Source: an uncultured Clostridium sp. (GTDB lineage: Bacteria; Bacillota; Clostridia; Clostridiales; Clostridiaceae). Taken from it: a stretch of DNA of 64,000 bases. Below are positions 28,498-37,882 of this stretch, one piece after another. The stretch is from assembly GCF_934754915.1 (NCBI RefSeq), contig NZ_CAKVKB010000004.1, forward strand, positions 11,962-75,961, read 5' to 3'. A program made the position numbers and the translations under genes. Below the pieces are notes generated by a model, which was given only the letters and a program-made list of their open reading frames with translations, made no database searches and had not been told where the DNA came from. Position 1 is the first letter of the stretch, and each line of letters begins with the position of its first letter.

Positions 28498-28869
28498 CAA
28501 AAATTTTTTATTTTCTTTATTTTTTTTATAACCTCAGCATTTTAGACATAAATGTTAATTATAAATAGGCCTTAAAAATTAAATAATATAAAATCACTAT
28601 TCATATTCTTATAATATTTTAAGATTAATTATATCCAAAATTTTTAAATATCATATTTATGTTTGATTGAAATTCCATGAAACATTAATCATATAATGTT
28701 TGTTTTTATTATATACATTTATAATTCTATAAATTATCATATAATCCAGATATCTATATTTATTTACAGTATACTATATCTTTATTTGTATTTGATATTT
28801 ATATCAATTTAAAAAATTCAATTAATACTTACCACATTTACCACTTTTCTAATTGTGTTACACTTACTT

Positions 28870-28919
28870 AATATAAAGAATGCAGGATAGACTATATTAT
28901 ATCCTGCATTCTTTATATT
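28870..28919 (-). terminator. Perfect 20-bp hairpin 3' of codY (no U tract)
   Basis: 28870-28889 is perfectly complementary to 28900-28919 with a 10-nt loop, ten bases after the codY stop. The minus-strand sequence following the stem is AAGTAAGTGT, so it lacks the U run of a classical terminator. It may instead protect the mRNA 3' end. Confidence 0.55.
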
Positions 28920-28928
28920 ATACATTTA

Positions 28929-29705
28929 TTATTTTATTTTTCTTAATTCTTCAACCAACTTTTCATTTAATATTCTTATATAAGTTCCCTTCATGCCAAG
29001 AGATCTTGATTCAATAACTCCTGCACTTTCAAATTTTCTTAAAGCATTTACTATAACACTTCTTGTTATCCCAACCTTATCAGCTATTTTTGAAGCAACT
29101 AAAAGACCTTCGTTTCCATTAAGTTCATCAAAAATATGTTCAACAGCTTCTAATTCTGAATAAGATAATGTTCCAATTGCAAGCTGAACAACTGCTTTCT
29201 TTCTTGTTTCCTCTGCAATTTCATCCTGCATTGCTCTAAGCATTTCCATTCCAACAATTGTAGCACTGTATTCCACAAGGACTAAATCATCATCTGTAAA
29301 ACTATGTCCAAATCTAGCCAGTATAAGAGTTCCTAATCTTTCACGGCTTCCCATTATAGGAACAATAGTAGATAATTTATCTACCTTTTTACACTTTCCA
29401 ATTTCCTCAAATACACAACGTCCTTCATTAGGAACATTAGCAATAGTATCATTAGTGTTAAGTAAAGTTTTATTATAATCTTCAGGAAATCTCTTATCCT
29501 CTATTACTTTCTTTTTCATAGCTTCACATTCAAAATCATGTCCAAAAGCGTAACCCAAAACTTTTCCCTTTTGACTTATAACATAAGCATTGCACTCCAA
29601 CACATCGCTTAACAGTCTACATATATCTTCAAATGCAACAGGATCTTTGCCTGACTTCTGCAAAATCTTGTTGAGCATTCTAGTTTTATTCAATAGTGAT
29701 GACAT
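28929..29705 (-). CDS. codY: GTP-sensing global transcriptional repressor CodY
   Basis: A Firmicutes regulator that senses branched-chain amino acids and GTP and controls stationary-phase metabolism. The 258-residue protein has an N-terminal GAF domain ([12 protein letters not shown] at ~46-57). The C-terminal winged-helix DNA-binding domain contains the hallmark [20 protein letters not shown] and [17 protein letters not shown] start at ATG 29705 (SD GAGGAGGA), not at the upstream in-frame codon. The motif AATTGTTTGAAAATT at 29756-29770 resembles a CodY box, hinting at autoregulation. Its order beside topA-dprA is typical of clostridia, unlike bacilli where it follows clpY. Confidence 0.96.
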   Translation of the reverse strand: MSSLLNKTRMLNKILQKSGKDPVAFEDICRLLSDVLECNAYVISQKGKVLGYAFGHDFECEAMKKKVIEDKRFPEDYNKTLLNTNDTIANVPNEGRCVFEEIGKCKKVDKLSTIVPIMGSRERLGTLILARFGHSFTDDDLVLVEYSATIVGMEMLRAMQDEIAEETRKKAVVQLAIGTLSYSELEAVEHIFDELNGNEGLLVASKIADKVGITRSVIVNALRKFESAGVIESRSLGMKGTYIRILNEKLVEELRKIK

Positions 29706-29755
29706 ATTTATCCTCCTCAGATTTTTATATAAACACATATTACACATTTTAATAT

Positions 29756-29770
29756 AATTGTTTGAAAATT
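29756..29770. promoter_or_regulatory. Weak CodY-box-like sequence upstream of codY
   Basis: AATTGTTTGAAAATT differs from the published CodY consensus AATTTTCWGAAAATT at two positions and lies ~50 bp upstream of the codY start. In an AT-rich genome such matches can be chance. Confidence 0.3.
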
Positions 29771-29902
29771 CTTAATTTATTGAATTTTTTTACAACTTAA
29801 TATTGATTTTAGTTTAACATATACATTTGCCGTTTTCAACAGTATTTTTATACAATTCGACAAAATATAATAACAAAAGGAATGCCATCACATATTGTTA
29901 AA

Positions 29903-31996
29903 TTACTCTTCTTCCTTCTTTTCTTCCTTAACTGGCTCTTTATAATCACATTCAGTATTAGAGCATTGTATATAATTCCCTTTTGTTTTTGAATATTTTA
30001 AAACCATATATGAATTGCACTTAGGACATTTTTCTTTAACAGGTTCATTCCAGCTTACAAAATCACATTCTGGATATCCAGAACATCCAAAAAATCTTTT
30101 TCCTTTTTTACTTTTTCTTGCAACAATAGGTTTGCCACATTTAGGACATGGTACATCTAACTTTTCAATTATCTGTTTTGCATTTTTACATTCTGGGTAT
30201 CCAGGACATGCTAAAAACTCTCCATATCGTCCTCTTTTTATAACCATCATACGTCCACATTTTTCGCATTTTACATCACTTACTTTATCTTCAATAACAA
30301 CCTTTGAAATTTCTCTTTCTGCTTTATCAATTGCTTCTTGAAGCGGTGTAAAGAATCCAGATACAATCTCTCTCCAATTTTCATTTCCCATTTCAACATC
30401 ATCTAGTTTTCTTTCCATATCCGCAGTAAAATCCGTATCAACTATCTGTTTAAAATATTCACACATTATATTATTTACGATTTCACCAAGTTCTGTTGGA
30501 ATCAATGTTTTTTTCTCACGCACAATATAAGCTCTTCCAAGCAGAGTAGTTATAGTTGGAACATAAGTACTTGGTCTTCCTATTCCCTTTTCTTCTAAAA
30601 GTTTTACAAATGAAGCTTCTGAATATCTTGGTGCTGGTTGTGTAAAATGTTGACTTCCTTCAAGACTTGCTGTTTTAAGTTCTTCATTTTCTTCTAACGC
30701 TGGAAGATTTACTGAATTTTCGTCATCTTCATTGGTATATTCATAAATTTTCATAAATCCATCAAAATCAACAATTGAACCAGAAGCTTTAAATTTGTAA
30801 TCTCCATTTAAAATTTCAATTGAATTTGTATTCAAAATACATGAAGCCATCTGACTCGCAATAAATCTTTTCCATATTAATGAATATAATTTATATTGTT
30901 CTGAAGTTAAATTTTCTTTTGCAACTTCTGGTGTAATATCCATATATGTCGGTCTTATAGCTTCATGAGCATCCTGAATATTTTTTTTACTCTTATATAC
31001 TCTTACATTTTCAGGAAGATATTGTTTTCCATAACTTTCTTCAATAAATCCTTTAGCCTTCTCTTGAGCTTCTTCTGATATTCTTACAGAATCGGTTCTC
31101 ATATATGTTATTAAACCTATAGTTCCATGTCCTTTAATTTCAACACCTTCATATAAAACCTGAGCAATAGACATTGTTCTTTTAGTGTTAAAATTTAACT
31201 TTCTATTAGCATCCTGCTGAAGAGTACTAGTTGTAAATGGTGGAAGCGGATTCCTTACCTTCTTTCCTTTTTTTATACTTTTAACTATAAACGCTCCATT
31301 ATTAAGTTCTTCTATAACTTTATTACATTCATCTTCACTTGTAAGTTCTATTTTTTTATTTTTATATGTTGAAAGTCTTATAGGAAATTTCTTTCTTTCC
31401 TTTTTTAATACACAGTCAATGGACCAATATTCTTTAGGAATAAAATCTTTTATTTCTTTTTCTCTATCGCATATCAGCTTTAATGCTGCAGATTGAACTC
31501 TACCTGCACTAAGCCCCCATTTAACGTTCTTCCATAATATAGGACTTATCTCATAACCAACTAATCTGTCTAATACTCTTCTAGCCTGTTGCGCATCTAC
31601 AAGATTAATATTTATCTTTCTAGCTTCTTTTATAGATGCTTTTACAGCTGTTTTTGTTACTTCATTAAAGACTATTCTGCATGTTTCATCTTCTGATATT
31701 TTTAAAATATTAGCAAGATGCCATGATATAGCTTCTCCCTCACGGTCAGGGTCTGTTGCCAAATATACTTTATCTGCCTTTTTAGCAGCTTTTCTCAATT
31801 TATCTATTAATTCACCTTTTCCTCTTATTGTAATATATTTAGGTTCATAATTATTTTCTACATCTACACCTAATTTACTTTTTGGCAAATCTCTAACATG
31901 CCCCATTGATGCTTCTACAATATAATTTTTTCCAAGATATTTGCCAATTGTTTTTGCTTTTGCTGGCGACTCTACAATTACAAGTTTTTGACCCAT
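29903..31996 (-). CDS. topA: DNA topoisomerase I
   Basis: A type IA topoisomerase that relaxes negative supercoils. The 697-residue protein begins with the TOPRIM segment KLVIVESPAKAKTIGKYLG (4-22) and DPDREGEAI. The catalytic tyrosine is in GLITYMRTDSVRIS (~300). Three C-terminal four-cysteine zinc ribbons begin at CEKCGRM, CPKCGKP and CPKCNSY. The order dprA-topA-codY is conserved. Its start lies 47 nt after the dprA stop. Confidence 0.97.
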   Translation of the reverse strand: MGQKLVIVESPAKAKTIGKYLGKNYIVEASMGHVRDLPKSKLGVDVENNYEPKYITIRGKGELIDKLRKAAKKADKVYLATDPDREGEAISWHLANILKISEDETCRIVFNEVTKTAVKASIKEARKININLVDAQQARRVLDRLVGYEISPILWKNVKWGLSAGRVQSAALKLICDREKEIKDFIPKEYWSIDCVLKKERKKFPIRLSTYKNKKIELTSEDECNKVIEELNNGAFIVKSIKKGKKVRNPLPPFTTSTLQQDANRKLNFNTKRTMSIAQVLYEGVEIKGHGTIGLITYMRTDSVRISEEAQEKAKGFIEESYGKQYLPENVRVYKSKKNIQDAHEAIRPTYMDITPEVAKENLTSEQYKLYSLIWKRFIASQMASCILNTNSIEILNGDYKFKASGSIVDFDGFMKIYEYTNEDDENSVNLPALEENEELKTASLEGSQHFTQPAPRYSEASFVKLLEEKGIGRPSTYVPTITTLLGRAYIVREKKTLIPTELGEIVNNIMCEYFKQIVDTDFTADMERKLDDVEMGNENWREIVSGFFTPLQEAIDKAEREISKVVIEDKVSDVKCEKCGRMMVIKRGRYGEFLACPGYPECKNAKQIIEKLDVPCPKCGKPIVARKSKKGKRFFGCSGYPECDFVSWNEPVKEKCPKCNSYMVLKYSKTKGNYIQCSNTECDYKEPVKEEKKEEE

Positions 31997-32043
31997 AGTA
32001 TAACTTCATAAAATACTTATGAAGTATTCACCCCCTATATTTT

Positions 32044-33105
32044 TCAAATTGTTTTTACATAGTAATTTCCGGGTAAACAAATAATTTCATCTTTAATTTG
32101 CATTTCGAATAATAATGCATATAAGGCACCTCTTTCAAAACCTGTTTTTTTAAAGATTTCATCAATATGTATAGGTACATTACTTATATACTTCAATATT
32201 TTCTTCTTTTCTGGTGATTTTATCATAGGTTTTATTTGTATATTATGATCTAATGATAATATCAACTGCAAATCTTCTATTCCTACACACACTGTTACTC
32301 CTTCTTTTTTCATAAATTCATTGGATCCTTCAGCACCATTATAGAATATCGATCCTGGAACCACTATAACTGGTTTTTTTTGTTTTAATGCAATTCTTGC
32401 AGTTATTAAAGATCCACTCTTTTTTGATGCTTCAGTTACTATTATTCCACTGCTAAGTCCACTTATTATTCTATTTCTCCTTGGAAAATTATATCTTAGT
32501 GGTGGAGTATTCAGTAAGAATTCAGAAATTACTACTCCCTTTTCTTCTATTTGTGAAAACAGCTTTTTATTTTCTGCAGGATAAGAAACATCGATTCCAC
32601 ATCCTAATACAGATATATTTATTCCGCCATTTTCTAATGCAGTTTTATGTGCAACAGAATCAACACCTCTTGCACCTCCGCTTATAAGCGTAATATTATT
32701 AGTAATAAGCTCCTTTGTCAAGACTTTTGTTGCAGATAAACCATAATTTGAGCATTTTCTTGCCCCTATAACTCCTATTGAATAATTATTAATCACTTGA
32801 ATATTACCCTTAAAAAACAAAAAATATGGTGGGTCTAAAATTCTGCGGAAAGTCTCTTTATACAAGGAATCTGCATATGTTATAAACCCTATCCCATTTT
32901 TATATAATTTTTCTTCATTTTTACAAACTTCATCCCACAAAAAATTTTTTTCAATTTTTTTTAAATTTTTACTCTTAATCTTTTCATGTGACTGTATATA
33001 TTCAAAATCATTATATACATTTTCTGCACTGCCATATCTATCTATAAGATTTATTTTAAGACTTGATTCAATATCTAAAAGAGCTAACCATAGATCATAA
33101 TTCAT
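32044..33105 (-). CDS. dprA: DNA processing protein DprA
   Basis: Binds incoming single-stranded DNA and loads RecA during transformation. The 353-residue protein has the Rossmann-like DprA core with GARKCSNYGLSATKVL (~134), LISGGARGVDSVAHKTAL and SGIIVTEASKKSGSLITAR. A C-terminal winged-helix-like region follows. It lies 11 nt after comM in a competence/recombination gene pair. Presence does not prove natural competence in this organism. Confidence 0.95.
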   Translation of the reverse strand: MNYDLWLALLDIESSLKINLIDRYGSAENVYNDFEYIQSHEKIKSKNLKKIEKNFLWDEVCKNEEKLYKNGIGFITYADSLYKETFRRILDPPYFLFFKGNIQVINNYSIGVIGARKCSNYGLSATKVLTKELITNNITLISGGARGVDSVAHKTALENGGINISVLGCGIDVSYPAENKKLFSQIEEKGVVISEFLLNTPPLRYNFPRRNRIISGLSSGIIVTEASKKSGSLITARIALKQKKPVIVVPGSIFYNGAEGSNEFMKKEGVTVCVGIEDLQLILSLDHNIQIKPMIKSPEKKKILKYISNVPIHIDEIFKKTGFERGALYALLFEMQIKDEIICLPGNYYVKTI

Positions 33106-33116
33106 AAATTTCTCTC

Positions 33117-34640
33117 CTATATAACTTCTCCATTAATATTTTTTCTATAACTAAAAGCTTCTAATAAATTTTCTTCAATAATATCCTTATTACCTTCAAG
33201 GTCTGCAATAGTCCTTGCCAGTTTAAGTACTTTTCCATATCCTCTTAAAGATACGTTCGATTTTTTGTAATAGTATTCAAGTATTTTCTTACACTGCTTA
33301 TTTACTCTACATAATTGGAAAATATCCTTTCCTTGAATGTCAGAATTATATTTATACTCAGTCCCTTTTAATCTTTTTTCTTGCATAATTCTAGCTTTTA
33401 TCACATTTTCCCTCATAATTTTAGAGTTATACGAATCATACTTTCCACTTATTTCTTCATACTTTATTCTTGGTACATACTGAAGAATATCTATTCTGTC
33501 CAGCAATGCACTAGAAAATTTCTTTATGTATTTGTCTGTATAAGCATTTAATTCATAAAAATCATCTTCATATGTATTTATATCTCTTCTTTCTACAGGA
33601 TTAAAAGCCGCTACAAGCAAGAAATCTGCTGGCATAGTATAACTTCCACACAGTCTTGTTATGTTCACATTTTTCTGTTCTAGTGGTTCTCTTAAACATT
33701 CTAGAACCTCTTTCTTAAACTCTAAAATTTCATCTAAAAATAAAACACCATTATGAGCAAGAGTAATTTCTCCAGGTTTTACCTCTTTTCCTCCTCCTAT
33801 TAAAGACGCCTTTGTACTTGTATGATGAGGCGCTCTAAAAGGTCTCTTAAGCAATGATTTTTCTTTCATCAATCCACAAGTGCTATATATTTTAGCAACT
33901 TCAAGCAATTCTTCCTGTGTAAGTTTAGGAAGTATAGAAATCAGTGCTTTTGCAAGCATTGTTTTTCCACATCCAGGTTCTCCATAAAGCACAATATTAT
34001 GCTTCCCTGCTGCTGCAATTTCCATTGCCCTTTTAGATGAATATTGACCAATTATTTCTCCAAAATCAAAAAGAATATCTTGTTCATTATCTTTGCTCTC
34101 ATTTTCATTCCATTCATATGGCATAACATCTTTATATGTAAGAAATGAAATAACTTCTTTTAAATTTTTAAATGGATAGTAGTCTTCTCCTTTAATATAA
34201 AAACTTTCTTCAAGATTTTTATATGGAAATATAAATTTATGTTTGTTTCTACTGTTCCCTTCTATTATTATAGGAATGCTTCCTTTTACTGATTTAAGCT
34301 CACCTAGAAGAGACAATTCACCAAATATCACATACTCCTCAATATTACAGGTTTTTATTTGTTCTGATTCCATAAGAATTCCTAATGCTATAGGAAGATC
34401 CAATAAGGAACCTATCTTCCTTACATCTGCTGGAGCTAAATTTATTGTTATTCTTCCAAGAGGAAATTCATATCCACAGTTAACAATTGCTGCACGCACC
34501 CTCTCTTTTGCTTCCTTTACTGATGCATCAGGAAGACCAACTATAGAAAACTGCGGAAGGCCCTTGCATATATCAACTTCAACATTTATAAGAATTCCTT
34601 CAAGATTATTATACGTTGCACTTATTATTTTTACTGCCAT
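33117..34640 (-). CDS. comM: YifB/ComM family Mg-chelatase-like AAA ATPase
   Basis: A 507-residue protein with an N-terminal Lon-protease-like fold domain (to ~170), then an AAA core with Walker A GEPGCGKTMLAKAL (~218-231). Walker B VLFLDEILEF and a C-terminal Mg-chelatase domain follow. ComM in Gram-negative competence is a hexameric helicase promoting branch migration. The same role here is inference. It is co-directional with dprA. The region upstream is where yraN, found inverted here, would normally continue the operon. Confidence 0.9.
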   Translation of the reverse strand: MAVKIISATYNNLEGILINVEVDICKGLPQFSIVGLPDASVKEAKERVRAAIVNCGYEFPLGRITINLAPADVRKIGSLLDLPIALGILMESEQIKTCNIEEYVIFGELSLLGELKSVKGSIPIIIEGNSRNKHKFIFPYKNLEESFYIKGEDYYPFKNLKEVISFLTYKDVMPYEWNENESKDNEQDILFDFGEIIGQYSSKRAMEIAAAGKHNIVLYGEPGCGKTMLAKALISILPKLTQEELLEVAKIYSTCGLMKEKSLLKRPFRAPHHTSTKASLIGGGKEVKPGEITLAHNGVLFLDEILEFKKEVLECLREPLEQKNVNITRLCGSYTMPADFLLVAAFNPVERRDINTYEDDFYELNAYTDKYIKKFSSALLDRIDILQYVPRIKYEEISGKYDSYNSKIMRENVIKARIMQEKRLKGTEYKYNSDIQGKDIFQLCRVNKQCKKILEYYYKKSNVSLRGYGKVLKLARTIADLEGNKDIIEENLLEAFSYRKNINGEVI

Positions 34641-34842
34641 TTACATCACCCTTAAGAATTATAGACATAGATTTTAATATTAATTCAAATAACTAAAAAT
34701 GATTATTAAAACTTTTTCTTGTTAATAATTCTATTTGTAATACCCACAAGATAATGTTTATACATAGAACCTTTACATAATTTTCACCGCCAATTAAAGT
34801 CTATATACATTTATTCATATTGACAAAGAAAGGATTAGAATC

Positions 34843-35217
34843 GTGAAAAAATTTAATAAAATTGTTGGAAATTTTTCAGAAAAGCTTGCTGCAGAATTTT
34901 TGATTCAAAAGGGATACAGTATATTAGAGCTCAATTTTAGAAATCGTCTTGGTGAAATAGATATAATCTGTTTAAAAGAAAATATTTTAGTCATAGTTGA
35001 AGTGAAAGGACGATATAATTTAAATTATGGATATCCTCAAGAATCTGTAAACTATAAAAAACAAAATTCTATAATAAAAACTGCCTATTGCTATATTTCA
35101 TATAAAAAATTCTTTAATATAAATATTAGATTTGATGTAATTGAAATTTTACTTAATACTAATAATTCTTTATACAAAATCAATCATATTAAAGATGCTT
35201 TTAGATTATATTATTAA
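34843..35217 (+). CDS. YraN family (UPF0102) predicted endonuclease-like protein
   Basis: A 124-residue protein with the restriction-endonuclease-like fold signature: NFRNRLGEIDIICLKENILVI followed by VEVKGR, then QESVNYKKQ and a C-terminal FDVIEI. It starts with GTG at 34843 after SD AAAGGA. Function is unproven; structure predicts nuclease-type metal binding. It is the only plus-strand gene between 1 and 54837, flanked by minus-strand comM and rnhB. In other clostridia yraN usually lies in the same direction between these genes, so a local inversion is likely. Confidence 0.88.
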   Translation: MKKFNKIVGNFSEKLAAEFLIQKGYSILELNFRNRLGEIDIICLKENILVIVEVKGRYNLNYGYPQESVNYKKQNSIIKTAYCYISYKKFFNINIRFDVIEILLNTNNSLYKINHIKDAFRLYY

Positions 35218-35251
35218 TATAAAATATAAGTTTTTTCTATACTTATAATAA

Positions 35252-35290
35252 AGCTAAAAATAGGATAGCGACTCACAAAAATCACTATCC
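35252..35290 (-). terminator. Intrinsic terminator after rnhB
   Basis: 9-bp stem (35263-35271 with 35282-35290, one G-U) followed by TATTTTTAGC on the minus strand. It separates convergent rnhB and yraN and may also stop yraN transcripts weakly. Confidence 0.7.
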
Positions 35291-35300
35291 TTCTATAACC

Positions 35301-36140
35301 TTAATTATTATTTAGTAAATTTTTAAGAAAACTATTTCTATGTATATCACATTTTCCATATTTTCTAATAGCATTCATATGTTTTGCAGTTCCATATCCA
35401 GCATTATTTTCAAAATCATAATGAGTATATTTTTTAGCATATTCTTTCATAAGATTATCCCTATATACTTTTGCCACTATAGATGCAGCAGCAATACACG
35501 CACTTTTAGTATCACCTTTTACAACTGACTTATTTTCTATTTCTATACCTTTTACAAGATATCCATCTGACAAAACAAGATCTGGTTTAATCTCAAGAGA
35601 ATTGCAGCTTTCCAAAAATACTTTGTTATTAGCTACACCTATGCCAATCTCATCTATTTCATAGTTTGAACATTCTGCTATATGATAGCACAAGGCCTTT
35701 TCCTTTATTATTTGTGCTAACTCTTCTCTTTTGCTTTCTCTTAACTTTTTCGAATCATTAATATATAATATAAGTTCATCATCTAATACGTCTAAATCAA
35801 GCATTATACTGCAGGCCACTATAGGACCAGCAAGAGGGCCTCGGCCCACTTCATCTACACCTGCAATATATTTGTAATTCCCAAAAGATTTGTCAAAATC
35901 ATACATTTTTCTCACTCTTTTAACTTCTTTCAGATATGCTTCTATTTCTTTTCTTAATTTGACACTTAAAGACAATACATTTTTACGTTTATCTTTTTCA
36001 AGCCAGTTAATTATTTTTTCTGAATTATTATTTTTATATTCATTAATTATTGAAATTTTTGAAATCTCTTCTTTGATTTGTGCAAATGATAAAGATTTTA
36101 TATCTTCATTAATTATTGTCATTTTAGGCTTCACTTTCAT
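35301..36140 (-). CDS. rnhB: Ribonuclease HII
   Basis: Removes ribonucleotides from RNA-DNA hybrids. The 279-residue protein has a ~75-residue N-terminal region like other clostridial and bacillar enzymes. The catalytic core contains YIAGVDEVGRGPLAGPIVA (Asp-Glu at ~95-96), INDSKKLRESKREEL and ASIVAKVYRD. The frame overlaps the ylqF stop by 17 nt. Neither the ATG at 36140 nor the one six codons later has a strong SD, so translational coupling to ylqF is probable. Confidence 0.95.
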   Translation of the reverse strand: MKVKPKMTIINEDIKSLSFAQIKEEISKISIINEYKNNNSEKIINWLEKDKRKNVLSLSVKLRKEIEAYLKEVKRVRKMYDFDKSFGNYKYIAGVDEVGRGPLAGPIVACSIMLDLDVLDDELILYINDSKKLRESKREELAQIIKEKALCYHIAECSNYEIDEIGIGVANNKVFLESCNSLEIKPDLVLSDGYLVKGIEIENKSVVKGDTKSACIAAASIVAKVYRDNLMKEYAKKYTHYDFENNAGYGTAKHMNAIRKYGKCDIHRNSFLKNLLNNN

Positions 36141-36987
36141 TTTCTGTAGGACGTTCTAAAGATAGTTTTCCAATTTTTCCACCTCTAAATTCATCCAGCA
36201 GAATAACAGCTATTCTGTTATAATCAATCTGACCACCAGAAATAAGAGTTCCTCTCTTTTTACCAATTGCATCTAATGTGTCCAAAGGATTTTCAAAAAT
36301 TTCCTGAAGCTTATATCTTTCCTTTAATTGAGTTTCATAGCTGCTCTGTAATCTTTCAACAAGTTTTAATGCTAATTCTTCTATATCCATTATTTCATCT
36401 TTTATAGCTCCTGTAAATGCTAGATTTAAAGCAGTCGTATCATCTTCAAATTTAGGCCATAATACCCCTGGAGTGTCTAAAAGTTCAATTCCAATTGAAG
36501 TTTTAATCCATTGTTTGCTTTTTGTAACACCTGGTCTGTCACCAGTTTTAGCAATATTGTTTCTTGCCATTTTATTTATAAATGTAGATTTACCTACATT
36601 AGGTATTCCTACAACCATTACTCTTGTTATGATTTTTGCCATGCCTTTTGCCTTTAATCTGTCATGTTTTTCTTTCAAGAGATTCATCAATGCCGGTTTT
36701 ATTGCTTTTAATCCATCCCCCTTAAGGCAATTTACTTCAAGAACCTTTACATTATCAGTAGTAAGATAATCTATCCATTCTTTTGTGATTTTGCTGTCTG
36801 TAAGATCACTTTTATTTAAAAGTATAATTCTTGGTTTGCCTTCTAATAATCTATCAATATCAGGGTTTGCTGAACTTCTAGGTATTCTGGCATCTCTTAT
36901 TTCGATAACAGCATCAACCAATTTTAAGTTTTCCTTAATCTCCCTCTGAGTTTTTCTCATATGCCCAGGAAACCAGTTTATAGCCAT
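36124..36987 (-). CDS. rbgA: Ribosome biogenesis GTPase YlqF/RbgA
   Basis: A circularly permuted GTPase for 50S subunit maturation. The 287-residue protein shows the motifs in permuted order: G4 LLNKSDL (~55-61), then G1 GIPNVGKSTFIN and G3 DTPGVLWP. A C-terminal ANTAR-like helical domain follows. I start at MAINWFPGHM (ATG 36987) with SD GGAGG. The longer frame upstream lacks an SD. In bacilli the same rplS-ylqF-rnhB order occurs. Confidence 0.95.
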   Translation of the reverse strand: MAINWFPGHMRKTQREIKENLKLVDAVIEIRDARIPRSSANPDIDRLLEGKPRIILLNKSDLTDSKITKEWIDYLTTDNVKVLEVNCLKGDGLKAIKPALMNLLKEKHDRLKAKGMAKIITRVMVVGIPNVGKSTFINKMARNNIAKTGDRPGVTKSKQWIKTSIGIELLDTPGVLWPKFEDDTTALNLAFTGAIKDEIMDIEELALKLVERLQSSYETQLKERYKLQEIFENPLDTLDAIGKKRGTLISGGQIDYNRIAVILLDEFRGGKIGKLSLERPTENESEA

Positions 36988-37032
36988 TTTAATTCCTCCT
37001 TTATTAATTTTAATACAAACATAATATATATG

Positions 37033-37130
37033 TTGCAATATTAAATTTAAAATTCATTCAATACATTAAAAAAATATTGCAGCGATTTCATTCTTCACTA
37101 ACAATTATTCATTATCAATTGCAATATGTT
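37033..37130 (-). repeat. Dispersed intergenic repeat, copy E (inverted)
   Basis: On the minus strand it reads CAATTG..AATGAA..GTGAA..ATGAAAT, then CAATATTTTTTT and an AT tail, the same order as copy A at 23221. Confidence 0.5.
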
Positions 37131-37301
37131 ATAAATTTATTTCCTTATATTATAAAAACAATATACATTTCATAATATATATTTTAAAAATTATTTCCTA
37201 TATAATCTGGATTTAATGTTCTATTATGTCCTGTCATTGTTTGTGTATTATCTATAAAACATAAACTTTAATGTTCCAACCTGATACAAAATCTTTTAAA
37301 T

Positions 37302-37324
37302 AATAAAAAAATCTGCCTTGCAGA
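37302..37324 (-). terminator. Second terminator after rplS
   Basis: 5-bp stem TCTGC/GCAGA (37312-37316 with 37320-37324) followed by T7 on the minus strand. It is a short back-up terminator 40 nt beyond the first. Confidence 0.6.
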
Positions 37325-37360
37325 CCATGATTACTATTATTGAAAATTGTATTTTGTTAT

Positions 37361-37392
37361 ACAATAAAAAAAGGACTGAACCAGTCCCCTTT
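37361..37392 (-). terminator. Intrinsic terminator after rplS
   Basis: Stem GGACTG/CAGTCC (37373-37378 with 37382-37387) flanked by runs, with T7 following on the minus strand, directly beyond the rplS stop. Confidence 0.9.
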
Positions 37393-37397
37393 TTATA

Positions 37398-37748
37398 TTA
37401 TCTAGTTAATAATTCTTTAACTTTAGCAGCCTTACCAACTCTGTCTCTTAAGTAGTAAAGTTTAGCTCTTCTTACTTTACCTTTTCTTACTACTTCAATC
37501 TTATCGATGATTGGCGCATTTATTGGGAATGTTCTTTCAACACCAGTTCCGTAAGCAACTCTTCTTACTGTGAAAGTTTCTCTTAAACCACCATTTTGTT
37601 TTTTGATTACTGTTCCTTCGAACATTTGGATTCTTTCTTTGTTACCTTCTTGAATCTTTACATATACCTTTATAGTATCTCCAATTGCAAAAGCAGGTAA
37701 GTCAGTTCTGATTTGTTCAGCTTCAATAGCTTTTATTATTTCGTTCAT
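37398..37748 (-). CDS. rplS: 50S ribosomal protein L19
   Basis: A 116-residue L19 at the subunit interface. The core is [32 protein letters not shown] and [19 protein letters not shown]. The start is ATG 37748 with SD AAGGAGGG; the longer frame to 37799 has no SD. It has its own promoter and an ~80-nt leader with G/C-containing helices, and a dedicated tandem terminator. Confidence 0.97.
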   Translation of the reverse strand: MNEIIKAIEAEQIRTDLPAFAIGDTIKVYVKIQEGNKERIQMFEGTVIKKQNGGLRETFTVRRVAYGTGVERTFPINAPIIDKIEVVRKGKVRRAKLYYLRDRVGKAAKVKELLTR

Positions 37749-37834
37749 TGTGCATTCCCTCCTTAACGATAATTTGACGTTCATAACACAGTTTTTCATG
37801 TAGACAGAGGAACGCCCGTACTAGCACAAAATTA

Positions 37835-37863
37835 ATAATACCACAGATTTTTTTTTATTTCAA
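37835..37863 (-). promoter_or_regulatory. SigA-type promoter for rplS
   Basis: TTGAAA (37858-37863), 17-bp spacer containing an A9 run, TATTAT (37835-37840). The transcript would carry an ~80-nt leader before rplS. Confidence 0.65.
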
Positions 37864-37882
37864 CAAATAAATTATATATTTT

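Larger units (their letters stand above)
28356..28928. other. 573-nt gap between rpsB and codY
   Basis: Contains the rpsB promoter and leader (28356-28497), a long AT-rich stretch without recognisable genes, and a perfect 20-bp hairpin just past the codY stop. It is the longest non-coding interval in the window. Confidence 0.5.
36988..37397. other. 410-nt gap between ylqF and rplS
   Basis: Contains repeat copy E (37033-37130) and two tandem rplS terminators (37302-37324, 37361-37392). The remainder is AT-rich without recognisable genes, and a ylqF promoter must lie here. Confidence 0.5.

Noticed and set aside
28929..29747. CodY starting 14 codons earlier
   Set aside because: The ATG at 29705 has a strong SD and gives the conserved CodY N-terminus.
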